From assembly GCF_019890675.1 (NCBI RefSeq), contig NZ_JAIOAA010000001.1:372001-436000 (forward strand): 64,000 nucleotides of DNA, written 5' to 3'. Positions 43,261 to 52,130 of the stretch are shown piece after piece (position 1 is the stretch's first letter; each line of letters opens with the position of its first letter). This DNA comes from Micromonospora sp. PLK6-60 (GTDB taxonomy: Bacteria; Actinomycetota; Actinomycetes; Mycobacteriales; Micromonosporaceae). A program made the position numbers and the translations under genes. The notes beneath the pieces are model-generated. The model had not been told where the DNA came from. It ran no database searches and was given only the letters and a program-made list of their open reading frames with translations.

Positions 43261-43680
43261 ATGACTCAGCCACAGTTCTTCGCCACGCCCGGCTACGGCC
43301 CGTGGATGCTGGAGAACCGGCACTACCAGCAGGCCGTCCGGATCGGCGACCGGGTCGAGATCTCCGGCCAGGGCGGCTGGGACGACCAGTTGACCTTCCC
43401 CGAGTCGCTCGATGAGGAGATCGTCCGGGCCTTCGACAACGTCGAGCGCACCCTGGCCACGGCCGGGGCCACCTGGCGGGACGTCGTGTCCGTGGACTCC
43501 TTCCACGTGTCGGACTCCCCCGACGTTCTCAGCGAGGCGCACGGCCCGGTCATGATCGAGCAGCTCCGCAAGCGGATGGGTGACCGGTCGCCCATCTGGA
43601 CCGTGCTCGGTGTCGCGACGCTGGCCGCGCCGAAGATGCGCGTCGAGATCCGGGTGACCGCCGTCGTGGGTCGTTCCTGA
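43261..43680 (+). CDS. RidA/YjgF/YER057c-family protein
   Basis: The 139-aa small trimeric-type protein has ISGQGGWDD, AFDNVERTLATAGATWRDVV and APKMRVEIRVTAVV with the conserved Arg. RidA proteins hydrolyse reactive 2-aminoacrylate or related enamines; many paralogues have other imine substrates. It sits under the divergent MarR operator, unusual for housekeeping RidA, so it is more likely a stress- or catabolite-induced paralogue. Its stop is followed by a strong hairpin at 43711-43745. Confidence 0.9.
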   Translation: MTQPQFFATPGYGPWMLENRHYQQAVRIGDRVEISGQGGWDDQLTFPESLDEEIVRAFDNVERTLATAGATWRDVVSVDSFHVSDSPDVLSEAHGPVMIEQLRKRMGDRSPIWTVLGVATLAAPKMRVEIRVTAVVGRS

Positions 43681-43710
43681 CCGGTCACGATCCGCCACGA
43701 CGCGGAACGC

Positions 43711-43745
43711 GTGCGCCGGGCCGGCCTCTCGCCGGCCCGGCGCAC
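43711..43745. terminator. Bidirectional terminator hairpin
   Basis: A perfect 15-bp GC-rich stem (GTGCGCCGGGCCGGC with its complement) and a 5-nt loop CTCTC lie between the convergent RidA and HxlR genes. There is no U-tract, as usual in actinomycetes. Confidence 0.85.
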
Positions 43746-43750
43746 CCGCT

Positions 43751-44194
43751 TCAGCCGGCGCGGTTGTCGTACGACGCGCGGTTGGCGAACACGTCGTCCA
43801 TGTGCGTCTCAGCCCAGGCCTTGAGACCGCGCATCATCGCCAGCAGGGAAAGACCGAGGTCAGTCAGCTCGTAGGAGACCGTCACGGGCACGGTGGGCGT
43901 CACGCGACGGGTGACCAGGCCGTCGCGCTCCAGGGAACGCAGCGTCTGAGTCAGCATCTTCTGACTTACGCCAGCGATCAGGCGGGACAACTCCGAGTAG
44001 CGCAGTGACCGCGGCTCGCCGGCGCAATCGGCGCCGGGCCGGGCCGATCCGCCGCCACCGAGCGCGGAGAGGACGAGGGTCACCCACTTGTCCGAAACCC
44101 GGTCGAGCAGTTCGCGGCTGGGGCAGCCGGCCAGGAAGGCGTCGTACTCGGCCTTGGCCTGGGCTCTGCGCTGCGCCGCCGAGGTCGTCGCCAT
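43751..44194 (-). CDS. HxlR-family transcriptional regulator
   Basis: The 147-aa protein has a winged HTH with the single Cys of AGCPSRELLDRVSDKWVTLVL, then LRYSELSRLIAGVSQKMLTQ and TLRSLERDGLVTRRVTPTVPV; the end LSLLAMMRGLKAWAETHMDD is typical. HxlR proteins respond to aldehydes, quinones or redox stress. ATG 44194 follows GGAGA; the in-frame ATG at 44212 has none. A palindrome at 44231-44246 lies between it and the divergent aldo/keto reductase gene. Confidence 0.9.
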   Translation of the reverse strand: MATTSAAQRRAQAKAEYDAFLAGCPSRELLDRVSDKWVTLVLSALGGGGSARPGADCAGEPRSLRYSELSRLIAGVSQKMLTQTLRSLERDGLVTRRVTPTVPVTVSYELTDLGLSLLAMMRGLKAWAETHMDDVFANRASYDNRAG

Positions 44195-44230
44195 CGCCGC
44201 GTCTCCCGTCATCTGGCCCGTTACGCACCT

Positions 44231-44246
44231 GGAAGTGCGTACTTCC
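44231..44246. promoter_or_regulatory. HxlR-type operator
   Basis: GGAAGT-GCGT-ACTTCC is a perfect inverted repeat in the 124-bp divergent region; ACGCAC and GTGCGT (44223-44240) form an overlapping pair. Control of the aldo/keto reductase by HxlR is inferred from position. Confidence 0.7.
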
Positions 44247-44318
44247 TTCTGGGTAGTTACCCCCTCAGAGTAGAGCAGGCATCCGCAAGCCCTCCTTCCG
44301 AAAGACAGAGGCATCAAC

Positions 44319-45188
44319 GTGCTCTCCTCCTCTTCGCTGCCCGGTGGCAGCTGGACCATGGGCGACCTGACCGTCACCCGATTCGGCTACGGCGCCATGC
44401 AACTCGCCGGTCCCGGGGTCATGGGGCCGCCCGCCGACCGCGCCGGCGCGCTCGCCGTGCTCCGCGAGGCAGTGGAACTCGGCATCACCCACATCGATAC
44501 CGCCGGCGTCTACGGCCCGCGCGTCACCAACCAGTTGATCCGGGCGGCGCTGCACCCGTACCCGGCGTCGCTGCACATCGCGACAAAGGTTGGCGGAGCC
44601 CGCGACGAGCAGGGCGGCTGGCCTCCGGCCCGCAAGCCGCAGGACATCCGCCGATCCGTCCAGGAGAACCTGGAGGACCTCGGCCTCGAGGTGCTCGACC
44701 TGGTCAACCTCCGGCTCGGTGACGCCACGGGACCACAGGCCGGCTCACTCGCCGAGCCGTTCGAGGCGCTCGTCGAGCTCCAGCAGCAGGGCCTGGTCCG
44801 GCACATCGGGGTGAGCAACGCGACCGGGCAGCAGGTCACCGAGGCGCAGTCGATCGCGCCCATCGTGTGCGTGCAGAACGCGTACAACCTGGCGCTGCGG
44901 CACGACGACGAGCTGATCGACGCCCTCGCGGACCAGGGCATCGCGTACGTGCCCTACTTCCCGCTCGGCGGCTTCAGCCCGTTACAGTCCTCGGCACTCA
45001 CGAACGTGGCCGCTCGGCTGGAGACGACTCCGATGTCGGTAGCCCTGGCCTGGCTGCTCCAGCGCTCGCCGAACATCCTGCTGATCCCCGGTACCTCGTC
45101 CACGGCACACCTGCGCGAGAACGTCGACGGCGCCGGTCTCGTCCTCTCCGACGAGGACGTCGCCGAACTGGACAAGATCGGCCGCTAG
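44319..45188 (+). CDS. Aldo/keto reductase
   Basis: The 289-aa NADPH-dependent TIM-barrel reductase has FGYGAMQLAGPG, the catalytic Asp/Tyr/Lys region (HIDTAGVYGPRVTNQLI and IATKVGG), VRHIGVSNATGQQV and the cofactor-binding LLIPGTSSTAHLREN. It reduces aldehydes and ketones. It starts with GTG at 44319 behind AGAGG. With the divergent HxlR gene it resembles the yhdN/adhA-type aldehyde detoxification units. Confidence 0.9.
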   Translation: MLSSSSLPGGSWTMGDLTVTRFGYGAMQLAGPGVMGPPADRAGALAVLREAVELGITHIDTAGVYGPRVTNQLIRAALHPYPASLHIATKVGGARDEQGGWPPARKPQDIRRSVQENLEDLGLEVLDLVNLRLGDATGPQAGSLAEPFEALVELQQQGLVRHIGVSNATGQQVTEAQSIAPIVCVQNAYNLALRHDDELIDALADQGIAYVPYFPLGGFSPLQSSALTNVAARLETTPMSVALAWLLQRSPNILLIPGTSSTAHLRENVDGAGLVLSDEDVAELDKIGR

Positions 45189-45269
45189 CGGCAGGTCAGC
45201 GCTGTCCGGACCGCGTCCTCGATTGCCCGGCCGGTACGTTGCCGGCGCCAACTCCAACGTGCGGAATTC

Positions 45270-46091
45270 CTAGTCATCTCGGTCCCGGCGAAGAAAGCCC
45301 GACAGCAGTTGCCGGAACTCGTGCGGGTGCTCGATCGCCGGCACGTGCCCGCATCGGCCGAACACATGCAGACGGACGTCGGCCAGGTGTGCGAGCAAGG
45401 GCTGGGCTGCCGTTTCGAGCGGGGTGACCCGGTCCTCGGCGCCGTGCACGAGCAGCACGGGCGCGCGGACCGCCGCCAGCGTCTGCGCCGAGAGGGTGAG
45501 GTCGTCGACCCATCGGGCCCGGGGTGGGGGGAACAACGACGCGTATGCGGCCGCCCCCGCTCGCATCGCGGCCGCCCGGGCGTCGACGGCCGAATCGGTC
45601 ACGAGCGCCTGGTCGAGGACGAGGCGACTCAGCATGTCCCGCGCCCCGAGCGGGCCGGCGGGGGCGGCCCAGATCGCGTCGAGGTCGGCCGACAGCGGCG
45701 CCCCCGGGGCGCCCATCGTCGAGACCGCCACGACCCGGGTGACCTGCCGGGGGCGCGCGGCCGCCAACGCCAGCGCCACGGCACCGCCCATGGAGTGGCC
45801 CACCACGGCGTAGCGCTCGACACCGAGCGCCTCCATCAGGCCCGCGGCCTGCGCCGTCCACAGCCGGAGCCCGCCCCGGGACCCCGCCGGGGCAGGTGTA
45901 CGGCCGAACCCCGCCTGGTCCGGAGCCACCAGGTGCCAGGACGTGCCCAGCGCCCGTGCCGTCGCCGCCCAGGCTCCGGGCCCGGTCGTGCCGGGCCCGG
46001 AGCCGTGCAGCATCAGCACCGCGGGCCCGGTGCCGCTCTCCAGGACGTGTACTCCAGACCCGTCGACCGGGACCGTCCGAAGTGCCGTCAC
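45270..46091 (-). CDS. Alpha/beta hydrolase, meta-cleavage-product hydrolase-like
   Basis: The 273-aa protein has oxyanion loop MLHGSGPGTTG, nucleophile Ser in VGHSMGGAVALALA, Asp in VHGAEDRVTPLE and His in CGHVPAIEHP. The GSGPG loop is typical of C-C bond hydrolases of aromatic ring-cleavage pathways, but no ring-cleavage genes are near, so the substrate is open. It lies 19 bp downstream of the DJ-1 family gene and is probably in one operon with it. Confidence 0.87.
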   Translation of the reverse strand: MTALRTVPVDGSGVHVLESGTGPAVLMLHGSGPGTTGPGAWAATARALGTSWHLVAPDQAGFGRTPAPAGSRGGLRLWTAQAAGLMEALGVERYAVVGHSMGGAVALALAAARPRQVTRVVAVSTMGAPGAPLSADLDAIWAAPAGPLGARDMLSRLVLDQALVTDSAVDARAAAMRAGAAAYASLFPPPRARWVDDLTLSAQTLAAVRAPVLLVHGAEDRVTPLETAAQPLLAHLADVRLHVFGRCGHVPAIEHPHEFRQLLSGFLRRDRDD

Positions 46092-46110
46092 CGGGGCGGG
46101 CCAGGGGTGC

Positions 46111-46680
46111 TCATGCCGATGCGGAGTTGACGGACTTCGAGAAGAGCTCCATCATCGCCCGGCCGAACTGCGGCATGTCGGGCCACCCCCGGCACGAGAC
46201 GAGGTTGCCGTCCACGACGTCGGGAGCGTCGATGACCGTCGCGCCCGCGTTCTCCATGTCACCGGTGATGGGCGGGAAGCACGCCGTCTTCCGGCCCTTC
46301 AGGAGCCCGTACACCGCTGGTACCTGCGCGCCGTGGCACACCAGCGCGATGGGGAGGTTGCGCGCGAAGAAGTGCTCGGTGATGCGCCGGACGTCGGCGT
46401 CGACCCGGATCCACTCGGGGGCACGTCCCCCGGGGATGATGAGGGCGTCGTAGCGCTCGACGTCGACCTCGGCCCAGGGCACGTCGACCGGCAGCTTCCG
46501 GCCGTTCTTCTCCACGTAGGCGTCGGAGTTGGGGTCGAACTCGTGGATGACCAGCTGCACGTCACGCATCGTCCGTGACGAGACGTCGACGTCCCAGCCG
46601 CCCTCCTGCACGCGATAGTAGGGATACATGGTGTCGAGTTCCTCGGCGGCGTCGCCGGTCAGGAGCAGCGCTCTGGGCAC
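46111..46680 (-). CDS. DJ-1/PfpI family protein
   Basis: The 189-aa protein has the flavodoxin-like class I glutamine-amidotransferase fold with the nucleophile elbow ALVCHGAQV (Cys115-His116) and LIIPGGRAPEWIR. Family members are proteases, deglycases or chaperones involved in carbonyl stress. GTG at 46680 is chosen for GAGGAG six bases upstream. It is read in the same direction as GntR upstream (87-bp gap) and the hydrolase downstream, so it may be part of a small detoxification operon. Confidence 0.88.
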   Translation of the reverse strand: MPRALLLTGDAAEELDTMYPYYRVQEGGWDVDVSSRTMRDVQLVIHEFDPNSDAYVEKNGRKLPVDVPWAEVDVERYDALIIPGGRAPEWIRVDADVRRITEHFFARNLPIALVCHGAQVPAVYGLLKGRKTACFPPITGDMENAGATVIDAPDVVDGNLVSCRGWPDMPQFGRAMMELFSKSVNSASA

Positions 46681-46767
46681 CTGCTTCTCCTCGCATCTGG
46701 TGGCGGTGAGGTGGACGCGATCCAATCCGATCCGATTGGGCTAGCATTCCTCTGCCCCGCCCGCCCG

Positions 46768-47502
46768 TCAAGCCTCCACCCCCACCGGGTCCGCGTCCTC
46801 GACCTCGTCGAACAAGCGCCGGAAACGCTCGCCGGAGCGCAGGATGTGCCGACGCATCGCGTAGGCGGCGGCGTCCGGGTCACGCGCGGCGATCGCGGCC
46901 ACGACGTCCTCGTGCTCGGCCATGGCCAGGTGGGTGACCTGGCTGTCGTGGTGCAGCCGGAAGAGGTGCACGTGGCTGTGCAGGCGAGCGAGCGCTTCCC
47001 GGATGACCTGGTTCTCCGCGCTCAGCGCGACGAGATCGTGGAAGGCGGCATCGCGTAGCCCGAAGGCGCCGTAGGCCGTGGGCCCGCTGCCCTCCTCCAG
47101 CTCCGCCATCTCCGCCAGCATCCGGCGCAGACCGGCCACCTGCGCCAGGGAGGCGCGTTCGGCGGATCTGCGCGCCGCGGCCGGCTCGAGGAGCAGGCGG
47201 ACCTCGAGCATGTCCTCGAATCGGTGCCGGGTGATCTGCGGGGGAATGCGGTAGCCGGCATTGGGCACCCGCACGACCAGGCCCTCGGCCTCCATCCGGT
47301 TCAGCGCGTCCCGGATCGGCGTCTGCGAGACCCCCAGCTCTCGCGCCAGGACGTCGATCGTGACGCGGGAGCCAGGCTCGATCCGCAGCGACATCAGCTG
47401 TCCGAGCAGCGTGTCGTACACCTCGTCGGCCAGCCGGCCACCGGATCTGCCCGGCGGCGTCCCGCCCCTACGGCCCCGCGCGGGCATCGCATCGTCGTCC
47501 AT
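46768..47502 (-). CDS. GntR-family regulator (FadR/FCD subfamily)
   Basis: The 244-aa protein has an N-terminal wHTH (LADEVYDTLLGQLMSLRIEP, then VLARELGVSQTPIRDALNRME) and a C-terminal FCD domain with the metal-binding Asp/His set (FHDLVALSAEN, RHILRSGERF). FCD regulators sense carboxylic acids or sugar acids. It is divergent from the ABC uptake-dehydrogenase operon, which is the likely target. ATG 47502 follows AAAGGA; an upstream in-frame ATG at 47547 would add 15 residues. The 272-bp divergent region shows no clear palindrome. Confidence 0.88.
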   Translation of the reverse strand: MDDDAMPARGRRGGTPPGRSGGRLADEVYDTLLGQLMSLRIEPGSRVTIDVLARELGVSQTPIRDALNRMEAEGLVVRVPNAGYRIPPQITRHRFEDMLEVRLLLEPAAARRSAERASLAQVAGLRRMLAEMAELEEGSGPTAYGAFGLRDAAFHDLVALSAENQVIREALARLHSHVHLFRLHHDSQVTHLAMAEHEDVVAAIAARDPDAAAYAMRRHILRSGERFRRLFDEVEDADPVGVEA

Positions 47503-47774
47503 CGTGACGAGAGGTCCTTTCTTGCGCCTTCGGGAACCTGTTGACATCAGTCACAGCGCTGCGACATGCTGACGCCCCCACCAGATCGTATAGGAAAACG
47601 TGGACCGAAGATCTTCTCGGTGCCATGCGGACCCGGTACATCGCGGCGTACTCGTGACGCCGGCCCGCAGGGCGACTCCCGCGACAGCCCGGCAACACGC
47701 CTGAACAACCCCGCAACCGCTCGGCGAAGCACATAGCGAGGCCACCGAATCCCCACCCGGAAAGCAGGCAAAAG

Positions 47775-49208
47775 ATGCGGCATCCGAAGCGAATAGCGCG
47801 AATATCCACTTCTGGGCGAAAGGTACGGCTGGCGACGGCGGCCATGCTGCTGGTGGCCACGACCCTGACGGCCTGCGGCGGTGGCGGGGACGACGGGACG
47901 AAGGCGAGCGCTCCCAAGGCGCCGGCGACCATCCCGGAGCTCACCAAGGACCCGCTGACCCTCAGCTTCATCTGGTTCGACTGGCCCCCCGCCCACGCCC
48001 TCGAAGACTTCGCCAACGCGGAGTACAAGAAGGAGCGGCCGAACGCGACCATCAAGGTCAACACCGTGCCGAACGCGAACTGGCACGACGCGATGTTCAC
48101 CCAGTTCGCCGCGCGCAAGACCGACTTCGACATCGCGATCCTGGACTCCCAGCACATCGGCGAGGCCGTGACGAACGGCAACATCCTCGACCTCACCGAC
48201 TTCGTCAAGAACAACATCGACGTCAACGCCTACAACCCGTACCTGCTGGCGGCCTACGGCCAGTTCCCGCAGGCGGAAACCGGCAAACGCGACGAGAACG
48301 CCAGCCTGTACGGACTGCCGCTGCTCGGCGACACCTGGACGATGATCTACCGCAAGGACCTGATCGGCGACAAGCCGCCGCAGACCTGGGACGAGATGAT
48401 CTCGGTCGCCGAGAAGTGCCAGGCGGACCACCCCGGCGTCAGCGGGCTGGCTTTCCACCAGGCCAACGGCTCCGACGCCGCGGCCGTCACCTACAACACG
48501 GTAAACGGCGTCTACGGCGGCAACCTCTGGGACGCCAAGACGCGCAAGATCGAGGGCGTCCTGAACGACGCCGCCGGCCAGGAGGCGATGGACGTCCTGG
48601 TCAACAAGATGAAGCCGCTGACCGCCAAGGGCTCCGGCAACTGGTTCATCGACGAGGTGAACGCGGCGGTCGCCCAGGGCAAGGCGTGCATCGCGTTCAA
48701 CTGGATCGCCGCGAGCGGCGGCCTGCTCGATCCGAAGGAGTCGACGCTCGGCACCACGCGGGAGCAGATTCTCGACAAGCTGGGCTTCGCCACCCTGCCG
48801 AGCCAGAAGACGAACCTGGTTCCGCTCGGCGGCATGGGGATGCACGTGTCGGCCTACTCCCCCACGGCGAACCAGGCGGAGGCCCTGAACTTCATGAAGT
48901 GGTTCGAGCGGGCCGACATCCAGAAGAAGTGGGCCGCGGCCGGTGGCGTGCCATCGCGTACGGACGCCCTGGAGTCGCCCGAGTTCCTCAATGCCGGGCC
49001 GTTCAACCAGGTGTACACCGACTCGGTGCCGCGGATGCGGGACATGTGGAACGTGCCCGAGTATGCGCGCCTCGTCGACATCGAGAACACCAACGTGAAC
49101 GCGGCTCTCAACGGCGCGAAGAAGCCGAAGGACGCGCTCGACGACATCGCCAAGGAGCAGCAGGCCGTACTTGACTCCAGCAGCCGCAAGGGCGGCGGCG
49201 GACTGTGA
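47775..49208 (+). CDS. ABC sugar/polyol transporter, substrate-binding lipoprotein
   Basis: The 477-aa extracellular binding protein is anchored through a lipobox LTAC (Cys34). The family-1 solute-binding fold includes FDIAILDSQHIGEAV, LYGLPLLGDTWTMIYRKDL and ALNFMKWFERADIQKKW. Binding proteins of this group carry sugars, sugar alcohols or glycerol phosphate. It is the first gene of a seven-gene run through 56211; its stop overlaps the first permease start (GTGA). Expression is probably controlled by the divergent GntR regulator. Confidence 0.93.
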   Translation: MRHPKRIARISTSGRKVRLATAAMLLVATTLTACGGGGDDGTKASAPKAPATIPELTKDPLTLSFIWFDWPPAHALEDFANAEYKKERPNATIKVNTVPNANWHDAMFTQFAARKTDFDIAILDSQHIGEAVTNGNILDLTDFVKNNIDVNAYNPYLLAAYGQFPQAETGKRDENASLYGLPLLGDTWTMIYRKDLIGDKPPQTWDEMISVAEKCQADHPGVSGLAFHQANGSDAAAVTYNTVNGVYGGNLWDAKTRKIEGVLNDAAGQEAMDVLVNKMKPLTAKGSGNWFIDEVNAAVAQGKACIAFNWIAASGGLLDPKESTLGTTREQILDKLGFATLPSQKTNLVPLGGMGMHVSAYSPTANQAEALNFMKWFERADIQKKWAAAGGVPSRTDALESPEFLNAGPFNQVYTDSVPRMRDMWNVPEYARLVDIENTNVNAALNGAKKPKDALDDIAKEQQAVLDSSSRKGGGGL

Positions 49209-50152
49209 GTGCCCCCGTCCCTCTGACGACCGATCCCGGGCGGGTGGCGTCCGCGACGCCACCCGCACCGGGTCGGTCCCGCCGGCTGAGCGACCGCGGG
49301 CTCGCCGTGGCCTTCACCTCCCCCGCGCTGCTGCTGTTGCTCGCCATGTCGGTGTTCCCGTTGCTGTGGGCGTTGTACCTGTCCTTCACCGACTACTCGG
49401 CCACCCGCGGCGGGGCCGCCCATTTCGTCGGGTTCGGGAACTACACCGCCATCCTGACGTCGGCGCAGGTCCACCAGCGGGCCCTGACGACGTTGATCTA
49501 CGTGGTCGGCGCGGTCACCCTGCAGACCGTGCTCGGTTTCGCCATCGCCTACCTGATCTCCCGGCGTACGCACGGGCGAGGGCTGCTGACCACCCTGTTC
49601 CTGGTCCCGATGATGCTGTCGCCGGTGGTGGTCGGGCTGTTCTGGCGATTCATGCTCGACGCGCAGTTCGGCGTGATCAACAGCATGCTCGGCTCGCTCG
49701 GCCTGGGCCAGGTGGAGTGGCTCACCCGGCAGCGCACCGCACTGGTCTCCCTGATCGTGGTCGACACCTGGCAGTGGACGCCGTTCATCATGCTCATCGC
49801 GCTCGCGGGCCTCACCGCGGTGCCCAAGTACCTGTACGAGGCCGCCTCGATCGACCGGGCGTCCGAGTGGTTCCGGTTCCGCACCATCACGCTTCCGCTG
49901 GTGTGGCCGCTGCTGCTCATCGCCGTGTTGTTCCGGGCCATCGAGGCCTTCCGGCTGTTCGACCTCGTCTACATCCTCACCAGCGGAGGGCCGGGCGTCT
50001 CCACCGAGACGTTGTCGTTCCACGTCTACAAGGTCGCGTTCCTGGGCTTCAACACCGGCACCGCCTCGGCGTACGGAATCCTCATGGTCCTCGTCGTCAT
50101 CGTCCTCACGCAGCTCTACCTGCGCTATTTGAACAAGCTCAAGGAGGGCTGA
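49205..50152 (+). CDS. ABC sugar transporter permease (MalF/UgpA type)
   Basis: The 315-aa protein has six helices and the EAA loop region YEAASIDRASEWFRFRTITLP that contacts the ATPase. The first helix (TSPALLLLLAMSVFPLLWAL) follows a short cytosolic N-terminus. GTG at 49205 overlaps the binding-protein stop and its own stop overlaps the next ATG (TGATG), giving full translational coupling. Confidence 0.93.
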   Translation: MSAPVPLTTDPGRVASATPPAPGRSRRLSDRGLAVAFTSPALLLLLAMSVFPLLWALYLSFTDYSATRGGAAHFVGFGNYTAILTSAQVHQRALTTLIYVVGAVTLQTVLGFAIAYLISRRTHGRGLLTTLFLVPMMLSPVVVGLFWRFMLDAQFGVINSMLGSLGLGQVEWLTRQRTALVSLIVVDTWQWTPFIMLIALAGLTAVPKYLYEAASIDRASEWFRFRTITLPLVWPLLLIAVLFRAIEAFRLFDLVYILTSGGPGVSTETLSFHVYKVAFLGFNTGTASAYGILMVLVVIVLTQLYLRYLNKLKEG

Positions 50153-51063
50153 TGGCCGTCTCCGTCGACGAGGCCGTGTCCGCGGGCCCTGCCCGGGGTC
50201 GCCCGCCGGCCGCGCGCCGCCCGGGCGGCCGGGGCCGCTCCGTGCTGGAGGTCGCGCTGCTGACCGTGCTGGCCGTCGTGATGCTCTTTCCGGTGCTGTG
50301 GATGATCGAGACATCCATCAAGGAGAACCGGGACGTCTACGCCATCCCGGCCGAGTTCTTCGGCTTCACGGTCACCATGGACCACTTCAAGGACGTGTTC
50401 GTCGCCCCCGACGGCGGTCGCTCGGCCCTGTCCGTCGCGTTCCTCAACTCCGTCCTGGTCGCCGGGGCCTCCACCGTGCTCGCCACCGTGCTGGGCGTCC
50501 CGGCGGCCTGGGCCTACTCGCGCTTCGCCCTGAAGGCCAAGAAGGACCAGCTGTTCTTCATCCTGTCCACCCGCTTCATGCCGCCCGTGGTGGTCGTGAT
50601 CCCGATCTTCCTCATGTACCGCCAGGTCGGACTCATCGACAGCAAGCTCGGCCTGATCCTCATCTACGCCGCGTACAACGTCCCGTTCACGATCTGGATG
50701 ATGAAGGGCTTCGTCGACGAGGTGCCCGCGGAGTACGAGGACGCCGCCATGCTCGACGGCTACACCCGGCTGCAGGCGTTCCGGAAGTTCACCCTGCCGC
50801 TGCTCGTGCCCGGCATCGCCGCGACGGCGGTCTTCGCACTCATCTTCTCGTGGAACGAGTTCGTGTTCGCCATCTTCCTCACCTCCAGCGACAGCGTGCG
50901 GACGGCCCCACCCGCCATCGCCGGTCTCATCGGTGGCACCACCGTGGACTGGGGTCTCGTGGCCGCCGCCTCCGTGGTGTTCGCCCTGCCGGTGCTCGTC
51001 TTCGCCTACCTGGTGCGCAGGCACCTCGTCGCCGGCGTGACCCTCGGGGCGGTGCGACGCTGA
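50152..51063 (+). CDS. ABC sugar transporter permease (MalG/UgpE type)
   Basis: The 303-aa partner permease has six helices and the EAA motif YEDAAMLDGYTRLQAFRKFTLP. The disordered Arg/Pro-rich first ~30 residues are followed by ALLTVLAVVMLFPVLWM. It begins at the ATG of a TGATG overlap and ends in another with the first ATPase gene. Confidence 0.93.
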   Translation: MAVSVDEAVSAGPARGRPPAARRPGGRGRSVLEVALLTVLAVVMLFPVLWMIETSIKENRDVYAIPAEFFGFTVTMDHFKDVFVAPDGGRSALSVAFLNSVLVAGASTVLATVLGVPAAWAYSRFALKAKKDQLFFILSTRFMPPVVVVIPIFLMYRQVGLIDSKLGLILIYAAYNVPFTIWMMKGFVDEVPAEYEDAAMLDGYTRLQAFRKFTLPLLVPGIAATAVFALIFSWNEFVFAIFLTSSDSVRTAPPAIAGLIGGTTVDWGLVAAASVVFALPVLVFAYLVRRHLVAGVTLGAVRR

Positions 51064-52130
51064 TGGCCGGCATCGAGGTGAGCGCCCTGCACAAGCGCTA
51101 CCCGGACGGGACGGTCGCGGTCGATCACGTGGACCTGTCCATCGACGACGGCGAGCTGTTCGTGATGCTCGGCCCTTCGGGTTGCGGCAAGACGACCACG
51201 CTGCGGGCCATAGCCGGCCTGGAGAGGCAGACGACGGGCGACATCCGCATCGGCGACACGCTGGTCAACGACCTGCCGCCCGCCGAGCGCGACATCGCCA
51301 TGGTGTTCCAGTTCTACGCCCTCTACCCGCATCTGCGAACCCGCGACAACCTGGCGTTCCCGCTGCGGGCCGAGGGACTGCCCAAGTCGGAGGTGCACGA
51401 GCGGGTCGCCGAGGCCGCCCGGCTGATGCGGCTCGATCCGCTCCTGGACCGGCGACCGCGCCAGCTGTCCGGCGGGGAGCAGCAGCGCGTCGCGCTCGCC
51501 CGCGCCCTGGTGCGACGACCGCGCGCATTCCTCATGGACGAGCCGCTCACCAACCTCGACGCGGAGCTGCGGGCGGACATGCGCACGGAGATCAAGCACC
51601 TGCAGGGGGAACTGGGGGCGACGATGGTCTACGTCACCCACGACCAGGTCGAGGCGATGTCGCTCGGTCACCGGATCGCCATCCTCAACAAGGGCCGCGT
51701 CGAGCAGATCGGCACGCCCCTGGAGGTCTACGACCGGCCGGCGAGTCTCTTCTGCGCTGCGTTCATCGGCTCCCCGCCGATGAACCTAATCGAGGTGGAG
51801 GTGGCCGACGGGAAGCTGCGCGGTCAGGGCGGACTGGTCCTCACGCCACCGCCCGGCCTGCCGCGCGACCGGCGCCTGGTCGCAGGCGTCCGGCCGGAGG
51901 CGCTGGAAGTCACCGCACCAGGGGCGGAACGGTCGGTCCCGGCCCGCGTCGTCTCGGCGGAGTGGCTGGGCGACGAGATCATCTACGTGGTCGACCACAG
52001 CGGCCAACGCGACGTACGGGTGCGGATGCCACCGACTGTCCGCTTCGCCGCTGACGCACCGGTCGGGCTGCGGCACACCGGCGGGACCCCGGCAGTGTAC
52101 GACGTGCGCACGGAAGAACTGGTGGCCTGA
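51063..52130 (+). CDS. ABC sugar transporter ATPase 1 (UgpC/MsmK type, canonical)
   Basis: The 355-aa ATPase has Walker A GPSGCGKT (37-44), Q-loop MVFQFYALYPH, signature LSGGEQQR, Walker B AFLMDEPLTNLD and a normal switch histidine in VYVTHDQVEAM. The C-terminal third is the OB/TOBE regulatory domain (ERSVPARVVSAEWLGDEI). It forms a heterodimer with the next gene product or a homodimer. It overlaps its neighbours by one base (TGATG). Confidence 0.94.
   Translation: MAGIEVSALHKRYPDGTVAVDHVDLSIDDGELFVMLGPSGCGKTTTLRAIAGLERQTTGDIRIGDTLVNDLPPAERDIAMVFQFYALYPHLRTRDNLAFPLRAEGLPKSEVHERVAEAARLMRLDPLLDRRPRQLSGGEQQRVALARALVRRPRAFLMDEPLTNLDAELRADMRTEIKHLQGELGATMVYVTHDQVEAMSLGHRIAILNKGRVEQIGTPLEVYDRPASLFCAAFIGSPPMNLIEVEVADGKLRGQGGLVLTPPPGLPRDRRLVAGVRPEALEVTAPGAERSVPARVVSAEWLGDEIIYVVDHSGQRDVRVRMPPTVRFAADAPVGLRHTGGTPAVYDVRTEELVA

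Noticed and set aside
47503..47774. GntR operator in the divergent region before the ABC operon
   Set aside because: No clear palindrome matching known FCD-type sites; TTGACA near 47543 lacks a good -10 partner.
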